From contig OZ024876.1 in assembly GCA_964017185.1 (NCBI GenBank), forward strand, positions 31,774,778 to 31,838,777: 64,000 nucleotides of DNA, in the 5' to 3' direction. The stretch comes from Rugalucina vietnamica. Taxonomy: Eukaryota > Mollusca > Bivalvia > Lucinida > Lucinidae. The position numbers and the translations under genes are program-made. Below the pieces are notes generated by a model, which made no database searches, had not been told where the DNA came from, and was given only the letters and a program-made list of their open reading frames with translations. Positions 1-10,499 of this stretch are shown here, piece after piece (the first letter of the stretch is position 1; each line of letters opens with the position of its first letter).

Positions 1-96
1 GGCATTTTCCAATTCACAAGGCAGGCGGTGAAAATGCAAAAACCAAAAATTTTTGAAAACACAAATAATTTTTTTTTTTTTTTTTTTTTTTGAGTT

Positions 97-939
97 TTGA
101 GTGCGAAAGAAGGCACAACAATAAGTAGGGGTACAATGATCCTGATAAACAATAACTTTCCATGTGACATTGGGAGAACTTCAGTTGATCCAAATGGAAA
201 TTACATAATAATGGAATTGAAATTTCCAGATACAACATTAATATTAGCAAGTATTTATGGACCTAATGAGGACAGGCCTCAATTTTATAAAAATCTCAGG
301 AAAAACATAAAAGATTTTAACAATGACAATGTCATTATTTGCGGAGACTGGAACCTAGAATTAGATCCAGACCATGATACTGAAAATTACAGACATATAA
401 ACAATCCCAATGCCAGGTTAGAAGTTTTGAAATTAATTGACGAGGATGATTACATTGATATTTTCAGGTTCAGTAGTGATGAGAAAGGTTTTACCTGGAG
501 GAGGCTAAATCCTGAAAAGAAGCAAGCTCGTCTAGACTTTTTTTTAGTCAGCTCTGAAAATTTCCAATACTGTTATGACTGTAATGTGTTACCTGGCTAT
601 AGAACGGATCATTCTGCAATTATGTTAAAACTAAAACTAAATCAAAATGAAAAAGGTCGAAGTTACTGGAAATTTAACAATTCTTTACTAAGGGACTCTG
701 AATACATTAAAATTGTCAAAAAAACAATAGGTGAAGTTCTGGATACATACAAAGTTAAAAAAAATAAAGAAAATGAACCACATACAGAAAACACAGGAAT
801 AATATATACAATAAATGACCAGCTTTTACTTGAAATGATTCTTATTGCAATAAGGGGGGAAACAATAAAATATAGTTCAAGGAAAAAAAGGGAGAGTTTA
901 AAGCAAGAAAACCAGTTAGAGGAAGACATTAAAAAATAG
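97..939 (+). pseudogene. LINE ORF2 fragment: apurinic endonuclease domain
   Basis: This 280-codon stretch is the middle and C-terminal part of an APE-type endonuclease, the domain that nicks target DNA for target-primed reverse transcription. Visible motifs are SRG near residue 10, GDWN (83-86, metal and catalytic loop), RLDFFLVS (145-152) and TDHS (170-173, catalytic histidine). The first catalytic block of a complete domain, the N-terminal N/E region, is missing upstream of the poly-T run. The frame ends at a stop next to an A-rich run at about 932-939. The RT part resumes in another frame, which fits an indel in the run. The start codon is only the first ATG-like position in an open frame and is not a real translation start. 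Confidence 0.88.
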
Positions 940-1049
940 AGCATGATATTTCAGAGAATTTAGAAAACACAACCCCAGAAATATTTATCACTTTAAACGA
1001 AAAAAAGAATCAATTACATGAAATCAGGAATCATAAACTAGAAGGTGTT

Positions 1050-2900
1050 ATGTTAAGATCTCGATGTAGATATGAAGATTTAGGGGAGAAACCAACAGCA
1101 TATTTCTTAAATCTGGAAAAACGAAATTTTACAAATAAGGTAATTACTAAGATAATAGATGATGATAAGGAATATACAAGTACAGAAGAAATTCTAAACT
1201 GTCAGAAAAGATATTATAAAACATTATACAGTGAAAGCATTATTATTGACGACAACCCCATTGAAAATATTCTTGGAGAAAATAAATCTAAATTATCTGT
1301 CCATGATTCAAATAGTTTAGAAGGGGAATTAAAATGTTCAGAATTAGCAGAAGCACTTAAGAACATGAAAAATTCGAAAACACCTGGAAATGATGGGTTC
1401 ACTGCTGAATTCTTTAAGTTCTTTTGGATAGACTTGAAAATGTATATTCTTAACTCTCTTAATTATGGATATAAAACAGGATCATTATCTATTACTCAAA
1501 AGCAAGGCATAATAACATGCCTTCCTAAACCAAATAAATCACCATATTACTTAAAGAACTGGCGACCTATTTCCCTTCTTAATGTTATTTATAAATTAGC
1601 GTCTTCTGTCATCGCATCACGTCTCAAAAAAGTATTACATAAACTGGTTCGTGATGATCAAAAAGGTTTTATATCAGGGAGATTTATAGGTGAAAACATA
1701 CGAATAATATATGACATCCTTTTTGAAACAAAACAACAAGAAATTCCTGGTTTACTACTCTCAGTTGATTTTCAGCAAGCATTTGACTCTGTATCTTGGA
1801 AATTTATTGCTAAAACACTTGACTACTTCAATTTTGGACCTTCTTTTAAAAAATGGATTAAAATATTTCAAAATGGCTCAGAATCATGCATTTTACAGAA
1901 CGGTCATATGTCTGATTATTTCTGTCTTCAAAGGGGCTGTAGACAAGGGGACCCAATATCCCCATACATTTTTATTTTATGTGCAGAAATATTAAGCCAT
2001 ATGATAAGAAAAGATACAAACATTCGAGGAATTGTTATCAAAAATAAAGAATTCAAACTGAGTCAGTATGCTGATGACACACAAATATTTTTAGACGGTA
2101 AAGAAATATCATTAAGGAAGACACTACAAAACTTACATTTATTTTATCGTATGTCAGGACTTAAAATTAATGTGGATAAAACAAGGGCAATTTGGATTGG
2201 AAGCATGGCTAAATCAAATAAGAAACTTTGCAAGGAATTTAAACTTGATTGGGATCAGGGACCTATGAAAATTTTAGGAGTCACCTTCACACCGGAAATT
2301 TACAACCTATGGGACCATAACTCCAAAGATTTATTAAAAAAGGTGGAAAGCACCCTTTTAAATTGGTCAAAAAGAAAAATAACATTGCTTGGTAAAATTA
2401 CTGTCATAAAATCAATTGCAATCTCGAAATTTGTTCATCTGTTTTTGGCTCTGCCAAATCCACCAGAAAATTTAGTGAAGACATTGAACAAATTGTGTTT
2501 TAATTTTATATGGAATGGTGGGCCTGACAAAATAAAAAGAAAATTTATTGTGAAGGATATATCCAAAGGTGGACTGAGAATGTTACAAATAGATAGCTTT
2601 ATTGCTGCCTTAAAGATTACATGGCTTAGGAGAGAAATAGTACAACCTAACTGCACTTGGAACACTTTATCTAATATAGATTTAAATAATGTTTATACCA
2701 AAGGTAGTAATTATGCCAGTAAAAAAGTGGAAGAATTAAAAAATCCTTTTTGGAAAGATCTGCTTAGAAGTTGGATAATGTTTTGTAACGCTGCCAAAAT
2801 ACAAACATTAGAAGATGTTTTATTTTCCCCTTTATGGTATAATTCAAATTTCCAACATGCAAAATATATTTATTATAAAGATTTTATAATAAGGGTATAA
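1050..2900 (+). pseudogene. LINE ORF2 fragment: reverse transcriptase domain
   Basis: This 616-codon piece carries a nearly complete non-LTR reverse transcriptase. Motifs in order: TPGNDGFTAEFFK (111-123), NWRPISLLN (170-178), KGFISGR (205-211), SVDFQQAFDSV (238-248, first catalytic aspartate), RGCRQGDPISPYIF (295-308), QYADDTQIFL (339-348, catalytic Asp pair), then the thumb region with an ILGV motif. All three catalytic aspartates are present. The GCRQGDP and KTPGNDG forms fit the L1/Tx1 group. The frame is open upstream of the listed ATG, so the start is arbitrary. It ends at a stop about 5 bases before the next fragment begins in a different frame, so this copy cannot make a full-length protein. 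Confidence 0.92.
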
Positions 2901-2905
2901 GAAAT

Positions 2906-3727
2906 GTGATTGATCTTTTAGATACAAATGGTAACTTTTATCAGTTCCAGCAGCTTCAGAAGGTTTATAATATTCAAGGTACATTTTTGGATCATGCAAC
3001 ACTTTTGAGGAATATACCAGCTCATTGGAAGCAGTTAGTAAACCAAGATAACATATCATGTCAGGCCCACAAACAAAATGTAACAAGAAACTGTTACATT
3101 AACTATCTTTGTATAGACAAAAAAGGCTGTAGAACCTTCTACGACATTCTTATAAGCAATGCAATTCCAACACCACCTTCAGAAAGGTGGATGAAGGAAC
3201 TTGGTGAAATAGATCAAGAGGAATGGAATAGTTTTAACAAAATGGTTAAAAATATAGAGGAAATTAAACTGAAAGAATTTCAATTTAAAATTAATAATCA
3301 TATCTTAGTTACAAAATCTTTCCTCTATAAGATTAATAAAGTTGACAATGGGATGTGCAGTTTTTGCAACCAACATCCTGAAACCATTCTTCATTTGTTT
3401 TACTACTGCAGAAAGGTAAAATCATTTTGGGCAGAACTGAGGACTTGGTTGGAACTTAAAGCAGACTTAACACTACAGTTAACGGTAAAAAATATTTTAT
3501 TTTCTAAGCAAGGACACAATGATCTATTAAATTACTTAATATTACTTGCAAAATACCATATATACAGAACAAAATTTTTTATAAATCAAATAAGCTTTGA
3601 AAACTTCTTAACTTATCTTAGAAAGAAGTACAAAAATGGAAAATACATTGCAAAGTTGCACAACAAAACAGATGTATTTTTCACAAAATGGTCAGCTTTA
3701 TATTCTATGCTAGAAGGTGACTCATGA
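2906..3727 (+). pseudogene. LINE ORF2 C-terminal fragment with CCHC zinc knuckle
   Basis: This 273-codon piece continues ORF2 after a frameshift near 2900. Its C-terminal half has a Cys-His cluster: C151, C154, H163 and C168 (C-x2-C-x8-H-x4-C). That is the nucleic-acid-binding knuckle placed after the reverse transcriptase in L1/Tx1-type elements. The surrounding text (KSFLYKI upstream, FW downstream) is typical of the same region. Its stop at 3727 is probably the original end of ORF2, because sequence after it is short-ORF, AT-rich and leads into the poly-A tail. Confidence 0.85.
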
Positions 3728-4101
3728 TTTTAGTACTTATTACATTGAGAAGTTGCACAGAAGAATTTTAATTATGATTGAGAAATTAGCCCCCTCCTAG
3801 CATGCATAGATGGACGAGCCAATCAGAGCATTTTAAATGAACCGTGCTGCTTTCATGTTATAGTAATACTGCTTTCTCGATATTGTGGCAATGAAAAGCG
3901 TTACAGCTCAGTGATAAAAAAAAAACAACATATAAGTAAAATGAATGTATGAAAGAGAAAGTGTGAGTGTGTTATTTTTCTTTTATAGTGCATGCATTGT
4001 AAACGGGTGAGGGGGATCCCCGACCCCCTCCTCGTATTTAGCGGGGTAATAAATATTCACAGCACGAAAAAAAAAAAATAAAAAAATAAAAAAATAAATA
4101 A
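3728..4101 (+). other. LINE 3' UTR and A-rich tail
   Basis: Non-coding sequence follows the last ORF2 fragment. It includes a short G/C-rich hairpin-like stretch at about 4007-4043 (GGGGGATCC next to CCCCCTC) and ends in a run of A with T interruptions from about 4064. The layout fits a retrotransposon 3' UTR. No target duplication could be paired because the 5' boundary is not defined. Confidence 0.6.
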
Positions 4102-4261
4102 TTTTGGTACCACATTGTTTCTTATGTTCTTACTAAGAAAATGAATACCCACACTTTATGTTTTCGTTCATAAATAACGGAGTTATAGGCGTTTGAATTT
4201 CTGAGGTGAGACACATTTAATGACGTCAAGAAAATGGAAACGTCAGAAGTAATCCAAAATC

Positions 4262-4392
4262 TACAGTGAAGATATAGGCTGATATCAGTCACTAGTGACT
4301 TTTGATATCAGTGAGATTTGATATCAGTGAAATTTCATATCAATGAAAATACCAATTTTATCAAGTTTTGATATACATTGGTTTTCACTGTA
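4262..4392. mobile_element. Miniature foldback with GATATCAGTG words
   Basis: A 131-bp unit is bounded by 9-bp inverted ends, TACAGTGAA and TTCACTGTA. Inside are GATATC words at about 4281, 4304 and 4320 and a CATATC variant, most followed by AGTG. No clean target duplication is visible. It follows the same plan as the larger GATATC elements elsewhere in the window, but the tips differ, so membership in the same family is not claimed. Confidence 0.45.
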
Positions 4393-4669
4393 AAGTATAA
4401 AATAAAATTAATTTATTTATCTTACAAAACATTAGCAGAGTATACAGCAGTAAGTTATGGACTGCCAATATTGTGCACTATTTATTTAAATTCACTATGG
4501 TAAATGGACTTTATACATATAAGCTTAAAGGTTTCGTTCTAATCCTATTCGTTGATGTTGTATGTACTCGTGTTTATATACTCGCATGTCAAAATATCGA
4601 GAATTAATTGTTTAAACTAGCAGTGCATAATCCTTAAAACGCCAAATTTAATGACAAAAAATAAGGACT

Positions 4670-5066
4670 CGGTAGTGCTAGAATGTCTATTCCCAAAATG
4701 TCTACTCCCATAATGTCTACTTTCAAAATGTTTATTCCCATAATATATACTGTGCCAAAATGTCTATTCCCAAAATGTATATTCCCAAAATGTCTACTGT
4801 AATAAAATGGCTGTTTCTATAAATCTTATTTTATAAAGGTTAAATGAAATAAACAATGGGCTATATTGAATGAAAATATAAAAACAAAGTTTAAACTGTT
4901 AAACCAAAGTTCAACTAGCCATTTAAACTTTTATATAGTAGACATTATGGTAATAGATATTTACCACAGTAGACATTATGGAAATAGAAATTTTTGGGAA
5001 TAGACATTTTGGGAGTAGACATTTAGGGATTAGACATTTTGGGAGTAGACATTCCAGCACCTACCC
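4670..5066. mobile_element. TIR element with inward-facing AATGTCTATTCCCA word arrays
   Basis: The ends form an imperfect inverted repeat: left GGTAGTGCTAGAATGTCTA, right (reverse complement) GGTAGGTGCTGGAATGTCTA. Each end continues as an array of a 15-16 bp word, AATGTCTA(T/C)TCCCA. There are about eight on the left (to 4800) and about seven in opposite orientation on the right (4935-5055), around a ~120-bp AT-rich centre. No ORF is present. The array design resembles that of the GATATC elements with a different word. No target duplication could be paired, and a poly-C run follows the right end. Confidence 0.7.
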
Positions 5067-5159
5067 CCCCCCCCAAAGGCCACATGTTGTCTTCTTTGTT
5101 TGCATTGTACACGATATTTGAAACAGAAAATCTCATACTACTGTCCATGTAATATTTTT

Positions 5160-5980
5160 ATTTGCATATTGGTTTAGGTCTGTCCGTCCGTCCAGGCCAG
5201 TGCGTGAGTTACTCTTAGCGCTCGGTCAAGAACCGTTAGAAGTAGGATCTTGAAATTTGGTATGTGGTTTGCATATGACAATAAAGAGGACCCATATTTT
5301 CTCTTTTAGGTAAATTCAAGGGGCTAGGGGTCAATTCTGTGAGAGTTATTTCCCTTTTTAATTCTTGATAAAGTGAATAGATAGTGGGTACCTTGTGTGC
5401 GCAACTCCTCCTACAGTTTAATACCGATTCTTTTGAAAGTGACCATATTTTTGAAGATATGCATATCGTTTGTTTGGATATAATCCTCAGATTATTTTGG
5501 CGCCTCGCTCGGGGCACGAGAGCCAAGTTCTACTTGCGGGTGTGTCAGGTGGTTTTTCCCCGGGTACTCCGGTTTTCGCCCCACCTACCAATTGATTCGT
5601 CTCGATATGAGTGAAAAAGCTTGAAAGGGACGTAAAACTGAATCAAAAAAAAAAAAAAAAAAAAAAAGATTATTTTTGTCACTTTAATAGCAATTTGAAC
5701 TTAGCCATTTTTCGGGCATTTTTACAATGAAAGTGAATGGACAGTGGGTAGCTTGTGTGCGCATTTCCTCCTACAGTTTAATACCAACTCTTTTAAAACT
5801 TTACAAGTGTTATGGAAATGGTCTGAAGATATGCATATCGTTTCAATATAATCCTCAGATTATTTTTTGTCTTTTTTTCATAATTTGAACTTAGTCATTT
5901 TTTTCGTGAATTTTAGTGAATGGATATACGTGTGTGCGCAACTCCTCTTACATTTTAATACCGATACTTTTGAAACTTTT
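5160..5980. repeat. Scrambled partial repeats (GTGTGCGCAACTCCTCCTAC family)
   Basis: Three degenerate copies of one segment lie here, at about 5376-5495, 5733-5860 and 5917-5975. They share the phrases GTGAATGGACAGTGGGTA, GTGTGCGCAACTCC and TTTAATACCGATTCTTTTG. Another piece of the same repeat is at 6975-7095. The copies are interrupted by a SINE fragment. No coding potential is seen. This is probably the decayed remains of one larger repeat family. Confidence 0.5.
5505..5664 (+). repeat. SINE fragment (3' part, MetaSINE-like core) with poly-A
   Basis: This stretch matches the body and tail of the complete SINE at 9921-10166. Shared parts are the TTGCGGGTGTGTCAGGTGG core, the CCGGTTTTCGCCCCACC segment and the end CTTGAAAGGGACGTAAAAC, followed here by about 20 A. 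The tRNA-like head is missing, so it is a 5'-truncated copy, as expected of retroposition. Confidence 0.75.
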
Positions 5981-6112
5981 TGGCCCGCCGGGGTTCAAAT
6001 GGTGTTTTTCTTTTGCTCCGGAGTTAGTAAATTATTTGGCGCCCAGGGATCTCCAGCGTCGGGCAGCTTACTCAATCTGTGAGTCCTCGTTTTTGATTCT
6101 GTTTATCGTGAT

Positions 6113-6544
6113 TTTCTCATTATTGTGTTCACTGCTCTTAAAGGATCTCAGTTTTAATTTTTATTTGCTATTATTGCAGCTGGTGTTGAGCCGTGTGGCG
6201 GCCCTTAAAAGTCTCCCCGTACATCGTCCATAGTGCAGGCTATATTTTCTTTTTGGTCCTTTGAGATCAGCGAGTATATTCTGTGAAATCAAAAATCTAT
6301 TATCGGCCAAGATTCATTTTCTAGCCAATGTTTAATATATTTGGTCCCATTTAGATAATACTAGTCTTTGTATCGACTACCCTGTTGCAAGTTGCAAAAT
6401 TACAGCAATTCTCTTTGGCTCAGTGTTGTCAAATCTAAAGGGTCACTGACGAGACTTCAATAGTCGAAACCGCGGTATGGCCCATCCCCTTTCTCATTAT
6501 TGTGTTCACTGCTCTTAAAGGATTTCAGTTTTAATTTTTATTTG
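6113..6544 (+). mobile_element. Retrozyme-like unit with hammerhead ribozyme and 55-bp direct repeats
   Basis: A short non-coding insertion inside a family-C repeat. Its two ends are 55-bp direct repeats (6113-6167 and 6490-6544) that differ at one base. The repeat distance is 377 bp, so about 1.15 units are inserted. A hammerhead ribozyme lies just upstream of the right repeat (6440-6483). Two further dispersed copies of the unit (around 10500-10760 on plus and 12750-13005 on minus) share the sequence upstream of the ribozyme. An insertion longer than one unit, with a self-cleaving motif per unit, is what reverse transcription of a multimeric or circular RNA would leave. The architecture resembles animal hammerhead retroelements, but the family assignment is inference. 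Confidence 0.75.
6440..6483 (+). ncRNA. Hammerhead ribozyme, apparently intact
   Basis: All conserved parts are present in order. Stem I 5' strand GGGTCA (6440-6445). Core CTGACGA (6446-6452; position 7 is C, a position known to tolerate change). Stem II GACT/AGTC closing a 5-base loop. GAA plus A15.1 (6466-6469). Stem III ACCG/CGGT (6469-6476), which is palindromic with no loop. A17 at 6477 as cleavage-site base. Stem I 3' strand TGGCCC (6478-6483). Every stem base pairs, with one G-U in stem I. Cleavage would fall between 6477 and 6478. A loop-less stem III predicts activity mainly as a dimer, as described for short-stem-III hammerheads of animal retroelements. Open stem I makes it type I. 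Confidence 0.82.
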
Positions 6545-6965
6545 TTTGTCCATGGTGATTCATTGACTAGTTAGAGATTCATTACGAGGACCGAACAACT
6601 GAATGTTGTGAACCACTGCAGAAGCTGAGCGTGAGGTTAGGTACCCAAAAATCGATTTAAGCCCGCCAGTAATTTTATATTTCTGATCGTTCCAAGGCGA
6701 TACTTCTGTGGTGGTTCTTATTGTTTTCTGTCTTGGAAATTAAAATTAATGTTTGTGCTGTTGGCGCCTTATGTATGTTTTCATATTTTTAGTTAAGTTT
6801 AGGTAACTGAGTGACCAACTATTGGGAAAATAGCTGCTCATTCGCCTTACGATATGTTTTCATGGTATAAAAACCTGGTTGTTAATTTAGTTTTTCCCAC
6901 TTCGGTTTTTGGAGTGGGAATCTTGTTCTGATTGCGCTTTTTCCTGATCTTTGCCTCCTTGTACC

Positions 6966-9145
6966 TTTTTACAGATGCTGTGACCATGCTTTGAAGATAT
7001 GCATGTGGTTGGGATATACTCTTCAGATTAATTTTTGTCACTACCTTTGCAATTTGAACTCAGTCATTTTTCAGACATTTTCACAATGAAAGTGAGGTAC
7101 CTGTTGGGGGCATAGTGTTTCATAAACACATTTTCTAGTTCAAAAATTGTGAAATCATGACATTTTTCTGAACCGTATGGAATGCATGATTTTGTTTACA
7201 GTTTGGAATGCATTGCTTGCAACGGTCATATTCAATTTAATTTTGACAATTACTAGTTTGGGGTAGAGTTTTAGTAATTTTTTTAAACAAATCTATATCG
7301 ATTTTAAAAAGGTATTCCTCATAACCCGTAGCTTAAGTACTATAAGTTCAACTGATAAAGGTTAAAATAAGCAAAGACCAAGAACTGGCACAATCAGAAC
7401 CAAAACACCACCAAAAACAGAGGTTGGAAAACACCAAATTGACAATCAGGTGGGCATCCAGTATCCTGAACTTGATAAATGTATAACCATATTAACTGTC
7501 CAAGCAGCTCAAAACATCGATTCCAAAGCATTAAACTAAATTATATTTAGTTGTTCGGCCCACTTGAGTTATCTCTTAAAGGTACAGCTGCACAAAAGCC
7601 GACACCAAAACATGCAGCAAATAGATGAAGACAGTTTAGAGTCCTTTGGGTTACCATTAAAAGGTTAAACTTGTTTTGCACTACGAAAAATGAAAAAAGT
7701 GAATATATCAGAATACTTTGTTGAGTGTTTCATGACAGGGGTAGAATTTATTTTTGTGGATTTGATTTATGTTGAGTTTGAAAGTGATAAACACTGATAA
7801 ATTCAAGAAAAATAATATTTTATTATTTATTATTCCTAAGAGATGGGCATGTTGCAACCACCTTGAAAAATTCTGTCAGACCAGAAAGCTCGCAAGGTTC
7901 ATCAAGTCTTGATCATGAAATACAGTCAATGACCAAAAGTATATCTACAACTTCGAAAACTCCATAGACTTGCGTGTATTTGTAAACAAGAAAACTTCGT
8001 TATCCGGGGTCAGAAGGACAACGCATTTTCATGATTTGGTGTCATTTGAAATTTAAATAAACCAAATAAACAAGGTTATTTGATGACTATGCATTTTATA
8101 TACAACAATTTTATTTTAGTAAAATTTGAAAAGGCCAATTTCCCATTGACACCAATGGCCGGACGTTGCTGAAAAATGTAAAAATAAATCTCACATGTTG
8201 TTTTTAAAAAAATTGTAGCTTTAAAACGCATGCATGGAATAGTATGAAAATGCCATGTTTATTGCTTTATTCATTTACCTTTCAAATAACAGCAAAATCG
8301 TGAAAATTTGTTGACCAGGAGATTTTTCGTCTAAACACTTGATACATGTAAGCATGTAGAGTTTCCGACTGTAGGTTACTTGAGGAAAGTTGTATATGCA
8401 ATGAGCTTTAAATCAATGCTTGTTAGCTAAAAGAAGAATTTTTATGTGCGGCACAGATACAAAGAATAAAATGTGCTAAGAGTAACCTGAAAATTTTAAT
8501 ACAGTATGCTGAATCATTTTATTGGAGACCTTACTAACTTTGATTTTTCTATAATTTGAACGAGATTGCATTGCTACATAATATCTATTTTATATAATAT
8601 GTATTTTTTTTCAATGATTCTTTTACCAAAGAGAAACATTTAACTTTCCATAGTAGCTATAATGAAGCAATTTTTGTTTCACGCACGTCGCTTCCAACTT
8701 TTTAATATGATATTAAAACCTACAAAAGATCTTTAATTTTAATGAATTATCTGGTTTGTTTCCAATCGTTCCCTTTATTTGACAAGTCATATTAAAGGCA
8801 TTCAGTGGTAATTGCTTTCTTTATTCGAACAAATTTAGTAACATAACTAATCTACCTTCACCAGACTTTTAAAGATTCTTTTGAATTAGAATGGCAATAT
8901 TATATTTTCCTCAAAGACCAAACGAAATCATCTGTTGTAATTTACAAACTTGGGGAATTCATGCGTAAAATACCCATCAAGCGTACATGATATCAACAGC
9001 AATTTTGCTATTAGCACAGCTAGATATAAATATTTGATTTAATCGAACTAACAACTTAAAGGTCATTGATTAAGATAAAAGATGTGAAAATGAGTCAACT
9101 TATAGTTGCCTGTAATGAATACAATCATATGATTGAAACCTTTCA
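6966..9145. other. Intergenic AT-rich DNA, nothing recognised
   Basis: Apart from a repeat scrap at 6975-7095 related to 5376-5860, no gene, long ORF, clear inverted-repeat element or RNA gene could be supported in this 2.1-kb stretch. Confidence 0.5.
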
Positions 9146-9157
9146 CAATCAGCTAGC

Positions 9158-9262
9158 ATTAAAGAGTAAAATATAAATCTATATTTATTAAGCCCCAATC
9201 TCTGGAGCCTGCATTACAGGGCGAAATATAAATCTATATTTATTAATTCCCAATCCCCATGG
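9158..9262 (+). repeat. Two-copy tandem repeat of about 62 bp
   Basis: The phrase AATATAAATCTATATTTATTA followed by a short C-rich segment (CCCCAATC or CCCAATCCCC) occurs twice, at about 9168 and 9231. It looks like a small local duplication. The word TAAATCTATATTTA is itself nearly palindromic. Confidence 0.6.
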
Positions 9263-9699
9263 CTTTACCTGCTAACAAGATACGATAATAGGACCCGCAT
9301 GCTTGTTATTAGGGCTTTGTAAAGATTGATCTTCAGAAAGCGCTGTAATTGTCTACGAGTCGTAGAAGGCGTGAAATCGCCTTAATTCACTGATCCGATA
9401 GTAATGGAACATTTCCATACACACAGGTAAATCCTAACTTCTTATTTGTTGACGCTAGATTTGCAGTTTTAAGATGATTAGCCTAATAGTCTAATTTCAT
9501 GCTTCCGTCTGTAGTAATTTCAGAATTGAGTTAGTCTACATGGAATATGAGAGAATATAATTGCGAGAATATAATTGTGGACATATCATGAGGTCCCTAA
9601 ACCTTAAGCATTGCTTCCAACATACAGCTGGCAGAAAAAAGGGTGTTTTTTTTTTTCGAAATATTTAGTAAATGTCGACGCCGTCGTGTTGACAATAGA

Positions 9700-9790
9700 T
9701 ATGGCGGCACCAAGCGGGCCCATGACGTCAAAATGACGTCACATCAATGTCGATCTGACGTCATTTTGACGCCATGTGCCTGCTGGGCAG
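9700..9790. promoter_or_regulatory. Palindrome with three perfect CRE (TGACGTCA) sites
   Basis: TGACGTCA occurs at 9723-9730, 9734-9741 and 9756-9763, with a degenerate fourth site (TTGACGCCA) after it. The sites form the arms of an imperfect inverted repeat centred near 9748. The outer arms GCGGGCCCATGACGTCAA and the mirrored CATGTGCC/GGCGTCAA suggest a small foldback repeat. TGACGTCA is the consensus of CREB/ATF factors. No gene lies within several kb, so real regulatory use is doubtful and it may just be a repeat. Confidence 0.4.
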
Positions 9791-9832
9791 TACAATGATC
9801 CGGCGTCACATTCTGGAAAACTTGCTTCTGCA

Positions 9833-10210
9833 GAGATTGAAGTTTTAGCTTTCACTGGATGATGAAAAACATTAGGCTGTTCTAATGTCTGGGGCTTCTC
9901 CGAGACATTAAAACAACTAAGGCGGCCCCCGTGGCCGAGCGGTTAAAAGCGCTGTTTCTTAATCACTCGATCATCTCACCGCTGTGACTGGTGTGTGTTC
10001 GAGCCCCGCTCTGGCCACATGCGAGACAAGCCAAGTTCTGCTTGCGGGTGTGTCAGGTGGTTTTTCTCGGGGTTCTCCCGTTTTCGCCCCACCTACTGAT
10101 TGGCCCGTCTCATATGAGCTGAAATAATCTTGAAAGGGACGTAAAACTGAATTAAAAAAAAAAAATAAAACAACTAATGTTTTTCATCATCCAGTGAAAG
10201 CTAAAATCTA
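9833..10210. mobile_element. Foldback element with a SINE inserted at its loop
   Basis: Left arm 9841-9874 and right arm 10173-10206 are inverted copies over about 34 bp (key phrase TTTCACTGGATGATGAAAAA and its complement). Without the SINE the unit would be a foldback of roughly 120 bp. The SINE target duplication AAAACAACTAA is part of the right arm start, so the SINE arrived later and used the loop side as target. Confidence 0.75.
9921..10166 (+). repeat. Complete tRNA-derived SINE (MetaSINE/RUDI-like) with 11-bp TSD
   Basis: A 246-bp retroposon flanked by perfect direct repeats AAAACAACTAA (9910-9920, 10167-10177). The head resembles a class II tRNA (Leu/Ser type): box A TGGCCGAGCGG at about 9931-9941 and box B GTTCGAGCCCC at about 9997-10007, which would act as an internal RNA polymerase III promoter. 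The body has the conserved TTGCGGGTGTGTCAGGTGG and GTTTTCGCCCCACC core also seen at 5505-5664. The tail is CTTGAAAGGGACGTAAAAC plus A-rich DNA. The core resembles the central domain of the MetaSINE superfamily known from bivalves; that match is from memory of the family, not a search. Confidence 0.85.
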
Positions 10211-10499
10211 AATTTCAATACTTATATTTACATTTTATAGTATCAATCAAGTATCAGATTTTTAATTGCACATATCATCGCTCATTTTCATGTCATTTGA
10301 TATTAAGTCCGACGACGTAATTTCGGAGCAGCCAAAACGTCAAATTTTCGCGCTTAACATCATTACGATACGTGACCGACGTCACGCCAACAAGAGTAAA
10401 CAAACAACGTCACTGGCTGGTTTTGACGTCGCCCCACCCATAGGCGTGGTCTTTAGATCACGTGACTTAATGTTTTTCATTTGGAAATGAAGAACATCA

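Larger units (their letters stand above)
1..4101 (+). mobile_element. L1/Tx1-like non-LTR retrotransposon (LINE), 5'-truncated and frameshifted
   Basis: A single retrotransposon copy read on the plus strand. It runs from an endonuclease fragment through reverse transcriptase to a C-terminal zinc knuckle, then a 3' UTR ending in A-rich DNA around 4064-4101. The open frame is split into three pieces (97-939, 1050-2900, 2906-3727) lying in three different frames, so at least two frameshifts have broken it. A poly-T run (about 69-90) precedes the first piece, and the N-terminal part of the endonuclease and any ORF1 are absent, so the copy is 5'-truncated or rearranged. The long open stretches suggest insertion in fairly recent evolutionary time. 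Clade assignment rests on the RT motif style and the CCHC knuckle. The true left boundary may lie outside the window. Confidence 0.9.
5975..6965 (+). repeat. Family-C interspersed repeat, interrupted by a hammerhead unit
   Basis: This is homologous along its length to the copy at 26088-26866. Shared landmarks are GGTTCAAATGGTGTTTTTC, GGATCTCCA.CGTCGGGCAG, TGAACCACTGCAGAAGC, CTGTTGGCGCCTTATG, the hairpin TTCCCAC..GTGGGAA and the end near CTTGTACC. Between GTTTATCGTGATTT and ATTTGTTTGTCC it carries an extra ~426 bp that the other copies lack, which is the hammerhead unit annotated separately. The repeat has no ORF of its own and its class is unknown. Confidence 0.75.
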
